Assembly: GCF_041380015.1 (NCBI RefSeq)
Contig: NZ_CP159978.1
DNA length: 64,000 nt
Source of the DNA: Buchananella felis
Lineage (GTDB): Bacteria > Actinomycetota > Actinomycetes > Actinomycetales > Actinomycetaceae
Strand: one strand, 5' to 3'
The translations under genes were made by a program, and so were the position numbers. The notes beneath the pieces are model-generated. The model ran no database searches. It saw only the letters and a program-made list of their open reading frames with translations, and had not been told where the DNA came from. How positions within the stretch are numbered: the stretch's first letter is position 1; each line of letters opens with the position of its first letter. This document shows, piece by piece, positions 16,033 through 24,792 of the stretch.

Positions 16033-17253
16033 ATGCGAATCCTGCACACCTCGGACTGGCACGTGGGCCGCACCCTGCACGGGGCGAGCCTGGAGTCCGC
16101 GCACGCGCGCTTCTTCGACTGGCTAGTAGAAACGGTCAAACAAGAGGCGGTGGACGCGGTGATCGTGGCCGGGGACGTGTTTGACCGGGCAGTGCCGCCG
16201 CTGGAGGCCGTACAGCTGGTAGACCGGGTGATAACCGCGCTGTCTGCCCACGCGCGGGTGGTGCTCACACCCGGCAACCACGACTCTGCGCTGCGGTTGG
16301 GCTTTGGCCAGGACTGGCATCAGGAGCGCGTGATCGTGCGCTCGCGCGCCGCGGAGGTGGGCGAGCCGATCGTCCTGCGCCGCCGCGATGGCAGCGCCGG
16401 GGCCGCGCTCTTCGCGCTGCCCTACCTGGACCCGGAGCTGGCGCGCGGCCAGCTGGCCCATGCCCTGGCCGGCCGGGAGGTGGCGCGCTCCCACGAGGGA
16501 GTGGTCGCCGCCGCCATGGAGATGGTGAGGGCAGGGCACGCGCGGGTGGATCAGGACCTACCCGTGGTGCTGGTGGCCCACGCCTTCGTGGCCGGGGGCA
16601 GGGCCAGCGATTCGGAGCGGGACATCAAGGTGGGCGGTGTGGACCTGGTGCCCAGCGAGGTGCTGGTGCCGCCCCAGGGCTGGCAGCCGGACTATGTGGC
16701 GCTGGGGCACCTGCATCGCGCGCAGTTCGTGGCCGGGCTGGACGGCGCACAAGGCGGGCCAGTAATGCGCTACTCGGGCTCGCCGGTGGCCTTCTCCTTC
16801 AGCGAGGCCGAGGACCAAAAGAGCGTCACGATCGTTGAGCTCGATAAGCGAGGAGCTGGGGTGAAGATTCGGGTCCTGCCTACTCCGGTGGAGCGGCCCT
16901 TAGCGGTACTAACTGGGCAACTTGCAGAGCTGCTGGGGCCGGCCTACGCCCCGTTCCGGGAGCACTACGTGAGCGTCGAGGTCACCGATCGGGTGCGTCC
17001 TGCCGAGATGGTCGCGCGGATCAAGGCCGTCTTCCCGTGGGCCCTGGTCTGCCAGCACAAGCCGGCGGTTGCCAGCCAGCAAAGCGAGATCGACGCGGCC
17101 TCCAGGCGCTCCACCGCGGCGCGGGCAAACCCCGTGGACGTGGTGGGAGACTTCCTCACCGCCGTCACCGGGCAGGAGATGAACGCGGACCTGTTGGCTG
17201 AGATCGCTGCGGGCTACGAGAACGTGCGCGCCGTGAAGGAGGGGGCAAAGTGA
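16033..17253 (+). CDS. sbcD: nuclease SbcCD subunit D
   Basis: The 406-residue calcineurin-fold nuclease has the phosphoesterase motifs HTSDWHVGR at 5-13, VAGDVFDRA, LTPGNHDSA and LGHLHRAQ, which bind two Mn2+ ions. A C-terminal capping domain follows. With SbcC it forms the Mre11-Rad50-type complex that cuts hairpins and blocked DNA ends. That substrate is of interest given the large palindromic repeats in this window. Its TGA overlaps the sbcC GTG start. Confidence 0.96.
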   Translation: MRILHTSDWHVGRTLHGASLESAHARFFDWLVETVKQEAVDAVIVAGDVFDRAVPPLEAVQLVDRVITALSAHARVVLTPGNHDSALRLGFGQDWHQERVIVRSRAAEVGEPIVLRRRDGSAGAALFALPYLDPELARGQLAHALAGREVARSHEGVVAAAMEMVRAGHARVDQDLPVVLVAHAFVAGGRASDSERDIKVGGVDLVPSEVLVPPQGWQPDYVALGHLHRAQFVAGLDGAQGGPVMRYSGSPVAFSFSEAEDQKSVTIVELDKRGAGVKIRVLPTPVERPLAVLTGQLAELLGPAYAPFREHYVSVEVTDRVRPAEMVARIKAVFPWALVCQHKPAVASQQSEIDAASRRSTAARANPVDVVGDFLTAVTGQEMNADLLAEIAAGYENVRAVKEGAK

Positions 17254-20200
17254 GGATTCACCGCCTGGAGTTTCAAGCAATCGGCCCGTTCCCGGGCCAC
17301 CACGACATCGACTTCGACTCGCTCAGCCAAGCCGGCCTATTCCTCCTCACCGGCCCCACAGGAGCCGGAAAGTCAACGGTGATCGACGCGATCGTCTTTG
17401 CGCTCTATGGGGCGCTGGCCGGGGTGCAGTCAGACCCCGCCCGCCTTCGCTGCAAGCTGGCCGCCCCTGGAGATGCGAGCTTCGTGGAGCTCACATTCTC
17501 CACCGGCCGTGGCATCTACCGGGTGCGCCGCAGCCCGCAGTACGAGCGTCCCAAACAGCGCGGCACCGGCACCACCATCGAGAAGAGTTCGGTGGTGCTT
17601 ACGCGCCTCAGCGAGGCCCAGCCGGGGGCAAGCGGTGAGCTGCTCAGCACCTCGCAGCAGGAGGTCGGTCGCCAGATGCTGGCCATCGTGGGGTTGTCCA
17701 AGGACCAGTTCACGCAAACGGCCGTGCTTCCGCAGGGGCAGTTCGCCGAGTTCCTGCACGCCAAGCCAGAGGATCGACGCAAGGTATTGCAACAGGTTTT
17801 CTCCACCGGCATCTACGAGGACCTGCAAACCGAACTCACCGAGCGGGCCAAGGAGGTGCGCTCCCGGGCCGACCGCCTGGCCACCCAGGTGCGCACCAAG
17901 ATCGAGCTGGTGGCCGGCGCGGCGGGCCAAAAGGAAAGCTGGCGAGGCTACGTCACCGGGCTGTTCGACTCTTCCCGCACCCTGGAGGCGGTGGAGGTGT
18001 GCGCGGGCCTGGTGGCAGACTCCGGCGCTACCGCGCGCGCACTCGAGCACAGGGAGCGGCAGGCCAAGCGGGCCAAGCAGGCGGCCGACGCGGCCCTGAG
18101 CGCCGGGCAGCAGACCCAGCAGCGCCAGGCGCGCGCCGCCGAGCTGAGCGCCCAGCGACGTGCCCTGGTCGAACGCGCAGAGCAGGTCGCCAGCCAGCGG
18201 GGCCAACTCGATTCGCACCGAAGAGCCCTGCCCGTCTTCCAAGCAGACCAGACGCACTCCAACGACCGCGCCCTCCTGCCAGCTGCCCAAGAGTCTTGGC
18301 AAGAGGCGCAGGCAGCAGCGCTGTTAGCCCTTTCCGAAGTGGGGATCGAGCAGCCGGATTCCACCGGCTCTGCAACTGACAGTGCACAGCAGCTGGGACA
18401 GTTGCGGGACGCGGCCGTGGGCCGCCACGGCTCCCTGGAAAACGCGCAGCAGCTGGAGGAAGCACTGCCACGGCTAACCCAGCAGGTGGCGCAGGCAACC
18501 GCAGCAGTAGAGAACGCCAAGGCTGCCTACCAGCAGGCCGCCCAAACCGTCGCCGCCCTGCCCGCCAAGACTAAGAAGTGCGAGGAGGAGCTTGGCCAGG
18601 CGAACGCCCAAGCCGCCCTGCTGGGGCAAGCCCAACTGGAGGTAAGTGAACTCGAAAACGCACAAAAACTAGCCGACCAGCACGCCAAGGCGCTCGCAGC
18701 ACTGCAGCAGGCCGATTCCAGCGTCGAAAGCGCGCTGGTGGCCCTGGAATCGGCACGCCGCAACCAGCAACACACCCTGGGAGCGTGGCTAGCGGGCTCC
18801 GCCAGCGCGCTAGCCCAGCAGCTCCAAGACGGCAAACCCTGCCTGGTGTGTGGCTCCACGGAGCACCCAGCCCCAGCCAGCGGTCAGAGCGGTGCGGCCG
18901 GAGTCAGCGAGGAGGAAGTAAACGCCGCCGCGCAGCGCTCCGAACAGGCCGCCTCCGCGCACAGCGCGGCACTGGCAAAACAGGCCGCCTGCTTGGAGAA
19001 GGTCCAGGAGCTGGCCGGGCAACTAGCCGGCGTGGAGCTTGACTCCCTGGCCTCACGGCTGGAAGGAGCCAAGGCCGCGCTAGGGCAGGCACAGCGGGCC
19101 GGCCAACGAGCGACCACCCTGCAGGCAGAGGTACAGGAGCTACGCGACCAGCACTCTGCACTAACCGAGCGACTGCACCAGCTAGAGATAGACATCCAAA
19201 CCCGCACCTCCGAGCTCGCATTTGCTGAAGACAGCCGCGCGACCGCCGTCAAGAGCGTGCAGGAGGCGCGTGGCCAGGCCCAAAGCGTCTCAGCAATCCG
19301 CGCCGAATTGCTGGCGGCCGCCAGCGAGGCAGAAGCTGCATTGGCGCTGCACAAGGCCTGGCAGGATGCCACCGCACAGGCCGAGCGCAGCCAGGAGGCA
19401 GTGGCACAGGCATTGGCCGCCTCGGGCTTCGCCACCGTGGAAGGGGCACTCGCTGTAGTACTGCCCGCAGAGCGGGCCAGCCAGTTAGAGACAGAGCTAC
19501 AGCAGTACGACACGGACCTCTTGAAGGCCGAAACCGCCCTCAATCAACCAGAACTCGTTGCCGCCGCCGCCCAACCGGCACCCGACCTGGAGAGCCTCCA
19601 GGCCGACGCTCAAGCCGCAGCGGACCAAGCAGACGCGGCGGTTTCCGCCGCCGCCACAGCGGCGGACGCTGCCGGGAGAGTCGCCACCGCCTACTTGGCC
19701 CTCCGGGAAGCAACCGCACAGCACCAAAAGGCCGTGGCCGGCGCGCAGTCCCTGCTGTTCGTGGCCGCTGCCGTGGCAGGGAGCGGGGCAAACCAGAAGC
19801 AGATCCCCCTGGCCTCCTTCGTGCTGCTCTCCCGCTTCGACGAGGTCCTGGCTGCCGCCAACCCGCGCATCCTGGCAATCAGTAACGGGCGCTACGAGCT
19901 AGCCCGCACCGACGACGAAGGCGGGCAGCGCGCCCGCCTGGGCGGCCTGGGCCTGGCGGTCATCGACCACCACACGCGGGACGACGCCCAGCGCAGCCCC
20001 CGTACCCTCAGCGGTGGGGAAACCTTCTACTTCTCCCTTTCGCTCGCCCTCGCACTCGCCGAGGTGGTACGCCAGGAAGCCGGCGGTGTGGAGATCGGCA
20101 CGCTCTTCATCGACGAGGGCTTCGGCTCCCTAGACGCAGACACACTCGACGAGGTGATGAACCAGATCAGCGCGCTTCGCGAAGGCGGACGGGCAGTGGG

Positions 20201-20300
20201 CCTGATCAGTCACGTCGCAGAGATGGCCCAACGTATCCCCGACGGCATCAAGGTCACGCGCTCTCGCACCGGCTCCACCCTCACCGTCACCGCCGGGTAG
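17250..20300 (+). CDS. sbcC: nuclease SbcCD subunit C (Rad50-like ATPase)
   Basis: The 1016-residue SMC-like ATPase has Walker A TGPTGAGKST near residue 36, long coiled coils, and a central zinc hook CLVCGSTEHP near 530. The C-terminal half has the signature RTLSGGETF near 919 and Walker B LFIDEGFGSLD near 951. It tethers DNA ends and gates the SbcD nuclease. The GTG start is coupled to sbcD by a 4-bp GTGA overlap. Length and motif order are complete. Confidence 0.96.
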   Translation: MRIHRLEFQAIGPFPGHHDIDFDSLSQAGLFLLTGPTGAGKSTVIDAIVFALYGALAGVQSDPARLRCKLAAPGDASFVELTFSTGRGIYRVRRSPQYERPKQRGTGTTIEKSSVVLTRLSEAQPGASGELLSTSQQEVGRQMLAIVGLSKDQFTQTAVLPQGQFAEFLHAKPEDRRKVLQQVFSTGIYEDLQTELTERAKEVRSRADRLATQVRTKIELVAGAAGQKESWRGYVTGLFDSSRTLEAVEVCAGLVADSGATARALEHRERQAKRAKQAADAALSAGQQTQQRQARAAELSAQRRALVERAEQVASQRGQLDSHRRALPVFQADQTHSNDRALLPAAQESWQEAQAAALLALSEVGIEQPDSTGSATDSAQQLGQLRDAAVGRHGSLENAQQLEEALPRLTQQVAQATAAVENAKAAYQQAAQTVAALPAKTKKCEEELGQANAQAALLGQAQLEVSELENAQKLADQHAKALAALQQADSSVESALVALESARRNQQHTLGAWLAGSASALAQQLQDGKPCLVCGSTEHPAPASGQSGAAGVSEEEVNAAAQRSEQAASAHSAALAKQAACLEKVQELAGQLAGVELDSLASRLEGAKAALGQAQRAGQRATTLQAEVQELRDQHSALTERLHQLEIDIQTRTSELAFAEDSRATAVKSVQEARGQAQSVSAIRAELLAAASEAEAALALHKAWQDATAQAERSQEAVAQALAASGFATVEGALAVVLPAERASQLETELQQYDTDLLKAETALNQPELVAAAAQPAPDLESLQADAQAAADQADAAVSAAATAADAAGRVATAYLALREATAQHQKAVAGAQSLLFVAAAVAGSGANQKQIPLASFVLLSRFDEVLAAANPRILAISNGRYELARTDDEGGQRARLGGLGLAVIDHHTRDDAQRSPRTLSGGETFYFSLSLALALAEVVRQEAGGVEIGTLFIDEGFGSLDADTLDEVMNQISALREGGRAVGLISHVAEMAQRIPDGIKVTRSRTGSTLTVTAG

Positions 20301-20332
20301 TCCCGACCGACTGTGGCAACCCCACCCGGAGC

Positions 20333-20433
20333 GGGTGCTACAAGCATCCCGACCATTACCCAAGGCCCTTCATGCCGGGCTCTCCGCACTGGGGGAGGGA
20401 GGCAGTGGGAACTGCGGCATGGCGGTAGCACCC
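20333..20433. ncRNA. possible structured RNA or palindromic element after sbcC
   Basis: Nested inverted repeats fill this gap: GGGTGCTAC (20333-20341) pairs with GTAGCACCC (20425-20433), CATGCCG (20371-20377) with CGGCATG (20415-20421), and GCAGT-GGGA-ACTGC makes a tetraloop hairpin at 20402-20415. The last hairpin shares one base with the middle stem, so both cannot be fully formed at once. No known RNA family was recognised; the SRP-RNA loop was sought and not found. Confidence 0.3.
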
Positions 20434-20490
20434 CGAATCCAAGGTTATGAAGCTTAGGGCGGTTTATTTGCACGTCCTAAACCCGCCTAA

Positions 20491-20508
20491 CCTTGATAAA
20501 CTCAGTGC
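20491..20508 (+). promoter_or_regulatory. possible leaderless promoter of the AAA ATPase gene
   Basis: TAAACT at 20497-20502 fits a TANNNT -10 box, with the ATG only 6 bases further on. No ribosome-binding site lies before the ATG, so the transcript may begin at or next to it, as in many actinobacterial leaderless mRNAs. A convincing -35 box is not visible. Confidence 0.4.
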
Positions 20509-21720
20509 ATGGATCCCATCCGAAACCCATACTCCCCCAGCGCTGGAGCCCAGCCAACCGAGCTGGTGGGACGCCACGAGCAGATCAACGCATTCGAGAT
20601 CCTGTTGGGCCGCATCGCTCGCGGACGCCCCCAACAGTCGATGATCATCACCGGCCTACGCGGCGTGGGAAAGACGGTGCTCCTGGGCAGGTTTCGGGAG
20701 ATTGCCTTTAGGGAGAACTGGATCGCAGTCGAGTTGGAGGCTTCAAAGCACGACGAATCGACCTTCCGCTCCAGGATCGGAGCCAGCCTGCGCACAGTCC
20801 TCTACCAGCTCTCCCCTCGCGACAAGTGGAGCGACAGGCTCAAGGCAGTTGCGAGCCTACTGACCTCCTTTTCTTTGTCAGTGGACCCGGACGGCAACGT
20901 ACGAGCCGGTGTAGATGTAAAGCCGGAATCGATCTGGGAAGGCGGAAGCGACCTATCCATAGACCTCACCGAAATACTGCTAAACGTGGGCCGTGCCGCT
21001 CAGGAACACAAGCGCGCAGTTGTCTTACTGATTGACGAGCTTCAGTTCCTCCAGGGACACCAACTCGAAGCACTTATCTCTGCCCTCCACCGCGTTGTTC
21101 AGCACGGGCTTCCACTAACCATGTGCGCTGCGGGACTGCCTCAAATCGCAGAGCGCGCCGGTGACGCTAAATCCTACGCCGAGCGGCTTTTCAACTTCGT
21201 TTCCCTCGGAAACCTCAGCCCAGAAGAGGCCAAGAACGCCATTCGCATTCCTGCGGCGGAGGAGGGCGTCCACTTTGAGGAAGACGCTTTGGAGCTGATT
21301 GCGGACATCACTGAGGGCTACCCGTTCTTCGTGCAAGAACTGGGCTCCGCAGTCTGGACCGTGGCAGAAGGAGACACGGTGACCGCCAAAGACGTGGAGG
21401 CCGCTCGCGAGTTGTACCAAGCGAAGCTAGATGGATCCTTCTTCCGTGTCAGACTCGACCGGACAACTGATCTGCAACGTGCCTACCTGCGCGCAATGGC
21501 CGAGCTTGGCTCCGCCCCGGCACAGTCGTCCGAGATTGCCGCCAAGATGGGGCGCACCTCGCAAAACGTCGCTCCGGTCCGTGCGGAACTGATCAATATG
21601 GGCCTTCTCTACACACCCCAGCATGGGATGGCCGCGTTCACAGTCCCACAATTCGACCAGTTCTTGCTACGTGCAATTCCGGTGCTTGAGGTACCCCCCC
21701 TCAGGAAGCGAAAGCACTAG
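20509..21720 (+). CDS. orphan AAA ATPase with C-terminal winged-helix-like domain
   Basis: The 403-residue protein has ELVGRHEQI before a Walker A GLRGVGKT near residue 48 and a Walker B VVLLIDELQF near 170. A C-terminal segment resembles a winged helix (SSEIAAKMGRTSQNVAPVRA). This layout matches the Orc1/Cdc6-like and STAND-type ATPase group often found alone in genomic islands. The role is unknown: DNA binding or defence is possible. Base composition is lower in GC than its neighbours, codon choice is less biased, and it lies next to an IS. Horizontal acquisition is therefore likely. Confidence 0.75.
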   Translation: MDPIRNPYSPSAGAQPTELVGRHEQINAFEILLGRIARGRPQQSMIITGLRGVGKTVLLGRFREIAFRENWIAVELEASKHDESTFRSRIGASLRTVLYQLSPRDKWSDRLKAVASLLTSFSLSVDPDGNVRAGVDVKPESIWEGGSDLSIDLTEILLNVGRAAQEHKRAVVLLIDELQFLQGHQLEALISALHRVVQHGLPLTMCAAGLPQIAERAGDAKSYAERLFNFVSLGNLSPEEAKNAIRIPAAEEGVHFEEDALELIADITEGYPFFVQELGSAVWTVAEGDTVTAKDVEAARELYQAKLDGSFFRVRLDRTTDLQRAYLRAMAELGSAPAQSSEIAAKMGRTSQNVAPVRAELINMGLLYTPQHGMAAFTVPQFDQFLLRAIPVLEVPPLRKRKH

Positions 21721-21834
21721 TCGGCGTCTCGCGCCGCCGCCTCAACGTAGGGATTCGGGCGTGAATCGGCAGGGCGAAGAAGGAGGTATCGAGTCTCCTC
21801 TACCCCGCAGCGCCGGGAACCGTGCCGGCCTCCG

Positions 21835-21898
21835 TTGCGCAAACGGTTGAGGGGTTACCCGACCTATTGAGCCCCTAGTGCACCTATTGAGCGGTTAA
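21835..21898. repeat. 176-bp mirrored repeat, copy A, left part (split by IS)
   Basis: It begins with TTGCGCAA, a 4-base spacer, then 20-bp units: 21847-21866, 21867-21886 and the first 12 bases of a third (21887-21898) that continues after the IS at 23376. Units share TTGAG, a central TTA or CTA, and GCACCTA. Removing the IS and one TAA target copy restores 176 bp, the same length as copy B at 40469-40644. Confidence 0.85.
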
Positions 21899-23372
21899 TG
21901 GACCGAACCCTTGTTGTTGGACAGTCCTGGTCTTGGGAGGGATTGTGTCGATAGAGGAGCGTTTTCAGCGTCGGTTGATGGTGCTGGATTTGTATGAGCA
22001 GGGCTTGCGGGTTAGTCAGTGTGCTGCGCGTGCGGGCGTGTCGTATGAGACAGCACGCCGGATTTGTCGGGAAGCTGATCGTGATGGTTTTGACCTAGCC
22101 CGTCAAGAACGCGTGCCGCGTTTCTGGCCGGTAGAATTAAAGACCGAGATCGGGATGAGATGGCTTGCTGGTGAAAACGCGGGCAAACTCACTCGCGAGT
22201 ACGGACTACCGGCCGGTTCTTACCCGATCATTTTCGGACGCTGGCTAGAGGACAGAAAAATGGTCGACCCTGAAACAAGCGCTAAAGCCGCATACGAGCG
22301 CATTAACCGCGCCCAGAAAGCAGGATACCGATTCGAGCATTGGGGTAAATGGCTGCAAGAAATGCGCCACCACATCGAAACAGCCAAGGCTCAAGCCCCC
22401 AACGAAGAAAAACGCCAGGCTTTGGACGCGCTACACGTGGAGCTGCTGGAAAAATCTTGTGCTTTGAGGGATGAGGTTGATACGTGGCAAGAGCTCTTGA
22501 TCCTCTTGGTCACTACCCTCAAAGCCATACACCCGGTATCAAGACTGTGCGCGATCGTGGGGCTTGCTCGCTCGACCTACTACTGGGCCCGGAAACGCTC
22601 GAACCAGCCCAACCCGGACCTAGAGGTAGTCAAGGCAGCCTTTGACTACGCCCAAGGCCGCTATGGGTGTAAGCGCATCACCGCGTTGATCGCTCAGGGC
22701 TTTGGCAACTACCCACCCCAGGTGTTCAACCACAAGAAGGTCGCCAGACTGATGAGGATGGCCGGACTGAAGGGGGCCTGCCCGCGTCGTAAGCACTACC
22801 GTTCGTTTGCTGGCACTCAAGCCAAAATCCCTAACCGTCTCCAACGTCGGTTCCATGCCGACAAGCCCGGTAAATGCCTGGTCACTGATATCACCCAGAT
22901 TTCCTGGGCGGGCTCCTGGTACTACTTCTCGCCCTTGCTAGACCTGTACAACAACGAGATCGTGGCCTGGCAGCTAGGCAAAAGCGCCACCACACAACTA
23001 GTTACCAACATGATCAAACAGTATGCCCAAAAAGCAGACTTGACCGGGACAGTGATCCACACCGACCAGGGCGGGCAATACTTCTCATACGACTACCGCG
23101 AGCTGATTGAATCCCTAGGCGCTTGCCAGTCAATGTCTCGTAAAGGCAACTGCTTGGACAATTCCCCCGCCGAAGCATTCTTCGCCCGCCTGAAAACCGA
23201 ACTAAACCTCAACTCAAACCCCCACGACGACTATGAAAGCCTGGAGGAACTAATCAGCCAATACATCACATGGTGGAACGAAGAACGAATCGTAAGCAAA
23301 CTACACACAAGTCCGGTAAACTACCGGCAACAACACTACAAACTCACTGTCTAACAAACAGGGGTCAGTCCA
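21899..23372 (+). mobile_element. IS3-family insertion sequence (1474 bp)
   Basis: The ends are 27-bp imperfect inverted repeats (21899-21925 and 23346-23372, 22 of 27 matching) that start TGGACYGA. A 3-bp direct repeat TAA flanks both sides (21896-21898 and 23373-23375), the expected target duplication. The single transposase ORF is intact with its DDE triad, so the copy may be active. It sits exactly inside a 176-bp mirrored repeat. Confidence 0.93.
21945..23354 (+). CDS. IS3-family transposase, single-ORF form
   Basis: A GTG start with GGGAGGG just upstream gives 469 residues; an in-frame TTG at 21933 would add four. The N-terminus is a helix-turn-helix region (QCAARAGVSYETARRICRE) of the OrfA type. 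The middle and C-terminus form an integrase core with CLVTDITQ (Asp near 313), VIHTDQGGQYFS (Asp near 372) and NSPAEAFFARLK (Glu near 409). The D-35-E spacing is correct. In most IS3 elements OrfA and OrfB are joined by a programmed -1 frameshift; here they are fused in one frame. Codon use is plainly less GC-rich than the host genes. Confidence 0.92.
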   Translation: MSIEERFQRRLMVLDLYEQGLRVSQCAARAGVSYETARRICREADRDGFDLARQERVPRFWPVELKTEIGMRWLAGENAGKLTREYGLPAGSYPIIFGRWLEDRKMVDPETSAKAAYERINRAQKAGYRFEHWGKWLQEMRHHIETAKAQAPNEEKRQALDALHVELLEKSCALRDEVDTWQELLILLVTTLKAIHPVSRLCAIVGLARSTYYWARKRSNQPNPDLEVVKAAFDYAQGRYGCKRITALIAQGFGNYPPQVFNHKKVARLMRMAGLKGACPRRKHYRSFAGTQAKIPNRLQRRFHADKPGKCLVTDITQISWAGSWYYFSPLLDLYNNEIVAWQLGKSATTQLVTNMIKQYAQKADLTGTVIHTDQGGQYFSYDYRELIESLGACQSMSRKGNCLDNSPAEAFFARLKTELNLNSNPHDDYESLEELISQYITWWNEERIVSKLHTSPVNYRQQHYKLTV

Positions 23373-23375
23373 TAA

Positions 23376-23487
23376 TGCACCTTCTGAGGGATTACCGGGC
23401 CGGGTAAGTACTCGGAAGGTGCACTAACCCCACGACAGGTCGCAAAACCCCTCGACAGGTGCACTAACCCCTCAACCGGTTGCGCAC
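23376..23487. repeat. 176-bp mirrored repeat, copy A, right part
   Basis: The rest of unit 3 (23376-23383) and a GC-rich centre (23384-23415) are followed by three inverted 20-bp units (23416-23435, 23436-23455, 23456-23475), a 4-base spacer and TTGCGCAC. Read on the minus strand, the units are variants of TTGAGGGGTTAGTGCACCTG. Unit length is exactly 20 bp throughout. Confidence 0.85.
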
Positions 23488-23552
23488 ACCCGTGCCCATG
23501 GCCCCACCCCGGGCGGGCTGCGAGTGCAGCAGCCGGCCCACAGCCCGGCCAG

Positions 23553-24035
23553 TCACCCCTGCGCCAGGCGGGCGCGCTCGGTGGAGTCGTACCAGGACAG
23601 CACGTGCTCGGCCAGCAGACCATCGGCCTCCTCGTCCGCCTCCCCGCCCGGCGCGGCCACCAACAGCGCGCGGGCCGCTGCAACGGCGGCGCGGGCGGCA
23701 ACGTCGTCCACGTCATCGGCGTAGAAGGAGTCCACGCGCTTGAAGTCCACCGGCTCGGTGAGCAGCAGCGCGCCGGCGTACAGGTCGGTGCGGCCCTCCA
23801 CCTCGGCAAGGGCGGCCGGCGGGACGTCGGCGGCCACCACCACCCGCACATCGGCCCCCTCCTCCAGCAGCTTCACCGAGTGCAAGGCGGCGCAGTCCAG
23901 GGCGATAGCCTCCAACTCCTCGTCGTGATCCTCGGGGAAGGCGGCGCGCAGATCATCGGTGACGGCGTAGGCGACCTCACCGGTGAGCTGGTCGGCTTGC
24001 AGGCGGCGCACGGTGGCGGGGATGTAGACGAACAT
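23553..24035 (-). CDS. DUF6912 family protein
   Basis: The 160-residue protein starts MFVYIPATVRRL and continues AYAVTDDLRAAFPEDHDEEL and VRVVVAADVPPA, the pattern of the small actinobacterial DUF6912 family of unknown function. No signal peptide or membrane segment is seen. It stands alone. Its acidic VDDVAARAAV segment is encoded by a copy of the GGACGACGTT word (23700). Confidence 0.75.
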   Translation of the reverse strand: MFVYIPATVRRLQADQLTGEVAYAVTDDLRAAFPEDHDEELEAIALDCAALHSVKLLEEGADVRVVVAADVPPAALAEVEGRTDLYAGALLLTEPVDFKRVDSFYADDVDDVAARAAVAAARALLVAAPGGEADEEADGLLAEHVLSWYDSTERARLAQG

Positions 24036-24169
24036 GCCCCCTAGTGTGCCCCAGCCCCCGATTGCCAGGCTCGTGCCAGGCCGGGAAGATTAGAGGTAGG
24101 GCAAAGAGCCACGAACATTAAGAGTTCTCTCATGAACCCCTGAATGAGGTCTCATGCGAGCGCAGTTAA

Positions 24170-24179
24170 CTACCGGTAG
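24170..24179. promoter_or_regulatory. 10-bp palindrome upstream of the acidic protein gene
   Basis: CTACCGGTAG is a perfect palindrome lying 16 bp before the ATG and touching the Shine-Dalgarno AGGAGGTG. TCTCATG occurs twice just upstream (near 24128 and 24150). An operator is possible. Confidence 0.3.
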
Positions 24180-24195
24180 GAGGTGAGGAAACACC

Positions 24196-24672
24196 ATGAC
24201 TACTCGAACCGAAGGTTTCCGACTGGGGGCGCTGCTGGTGGCTATCGCGCTGGGTGCGGTCGCCCTGTTCGCGGGGTACCACGCGCTCGCCGCACTGCCG
24301 TCTCAGGACTCTGAGCAGCCCGCGATCTCCCTGGAGAAGGAAACGGACAAGACCGTAAAGCCCAGCGCCACGCCGTCGGCGACCGCGTCGCCCTCCGCGT
24401 CCGCGACCGCCAGCCAGGTGCCCTCTACCGCCCCGGTAGCGAGCTACCCGGCGTCCGACTCCGCCACCGGCACCGGCTCCACCGGGGGATCCGCCGGTAA
24501 CTCCCAGCAGGACACCAACACCAGCGGGCAGGCACCGGCCAACCAGCCGCCCGTTGTCATCGCCCCGGCTCCCCCGGTGGACCTGGATGACGACGACGCA
24601 GATGACGTCGACGACGCCTACGAGGTGGATGACGACGTGGACGACGCCGACTCCCCCGACGACAACGACTAG
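24196..24672 (+). CDS. small membrane-anchored protein with acidic C-terminal tail
   Basis: The 158-residue protein has an N-terminal membrane helix at about 9-33 (LGALLVAIALGAVALFAGYH), then a Ser/Thr/Ala/Pro-rich linker with PSATPSATASPSA-like repeats. It ends with a tail of about 30 residues that is mostly Asp (DLDDDDADDVDDAYEVDDD). Topology would put the acidic tail outside. A strong AGGAGGTG lies before the ATG. It converges on the response regulator gene. Divalent-cation binding is a reasonable guess from charge; no family was recognised. Confidence 0.75.
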   Translation: MTTRTEGFRLGALLVAIALGAVALFAGYHALAALPSQDSEQPAISLEKETDKTVKPSATPSATASPSASATASQVPSTAPVASYPASDSATGTGSTGGSAGNSQQDTNTSGQAPANQPPVVIAPAPPVDLDDDDADDVDDAYEVDDDVDDADSPDDND

Positions 24673-24692
24673 GCCCGCCTCCCGCGAGGCCA

Positions 24693-24737
24693 AGATCCCC
24701 CGGGGCTGGAATGACCAGCCCCAGGGGATCTGCTTTT
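24693..24737. terminator. terminator between acidic protein gene and response regulator
   Basis: A 17-bp stem with one mismatch (24693-24709 with 24715-24731) and a five-base loop is followed by GCTTTT on the plus strand. It lies between convergent genes. Confidence 0.9.
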
Positions 24738-24792
24738 GCCCGCCGCGCCAGCCGGCCGGCGCCCGCGCGGAGCCGGCGCGGCGCGAGGCGGT

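Noticed and set aside
20333..20433. Signal recognition particle RNA
   Set aside because: The hallmark GGAAG-type apical loop with its internal-loop signature is absent on both strands.
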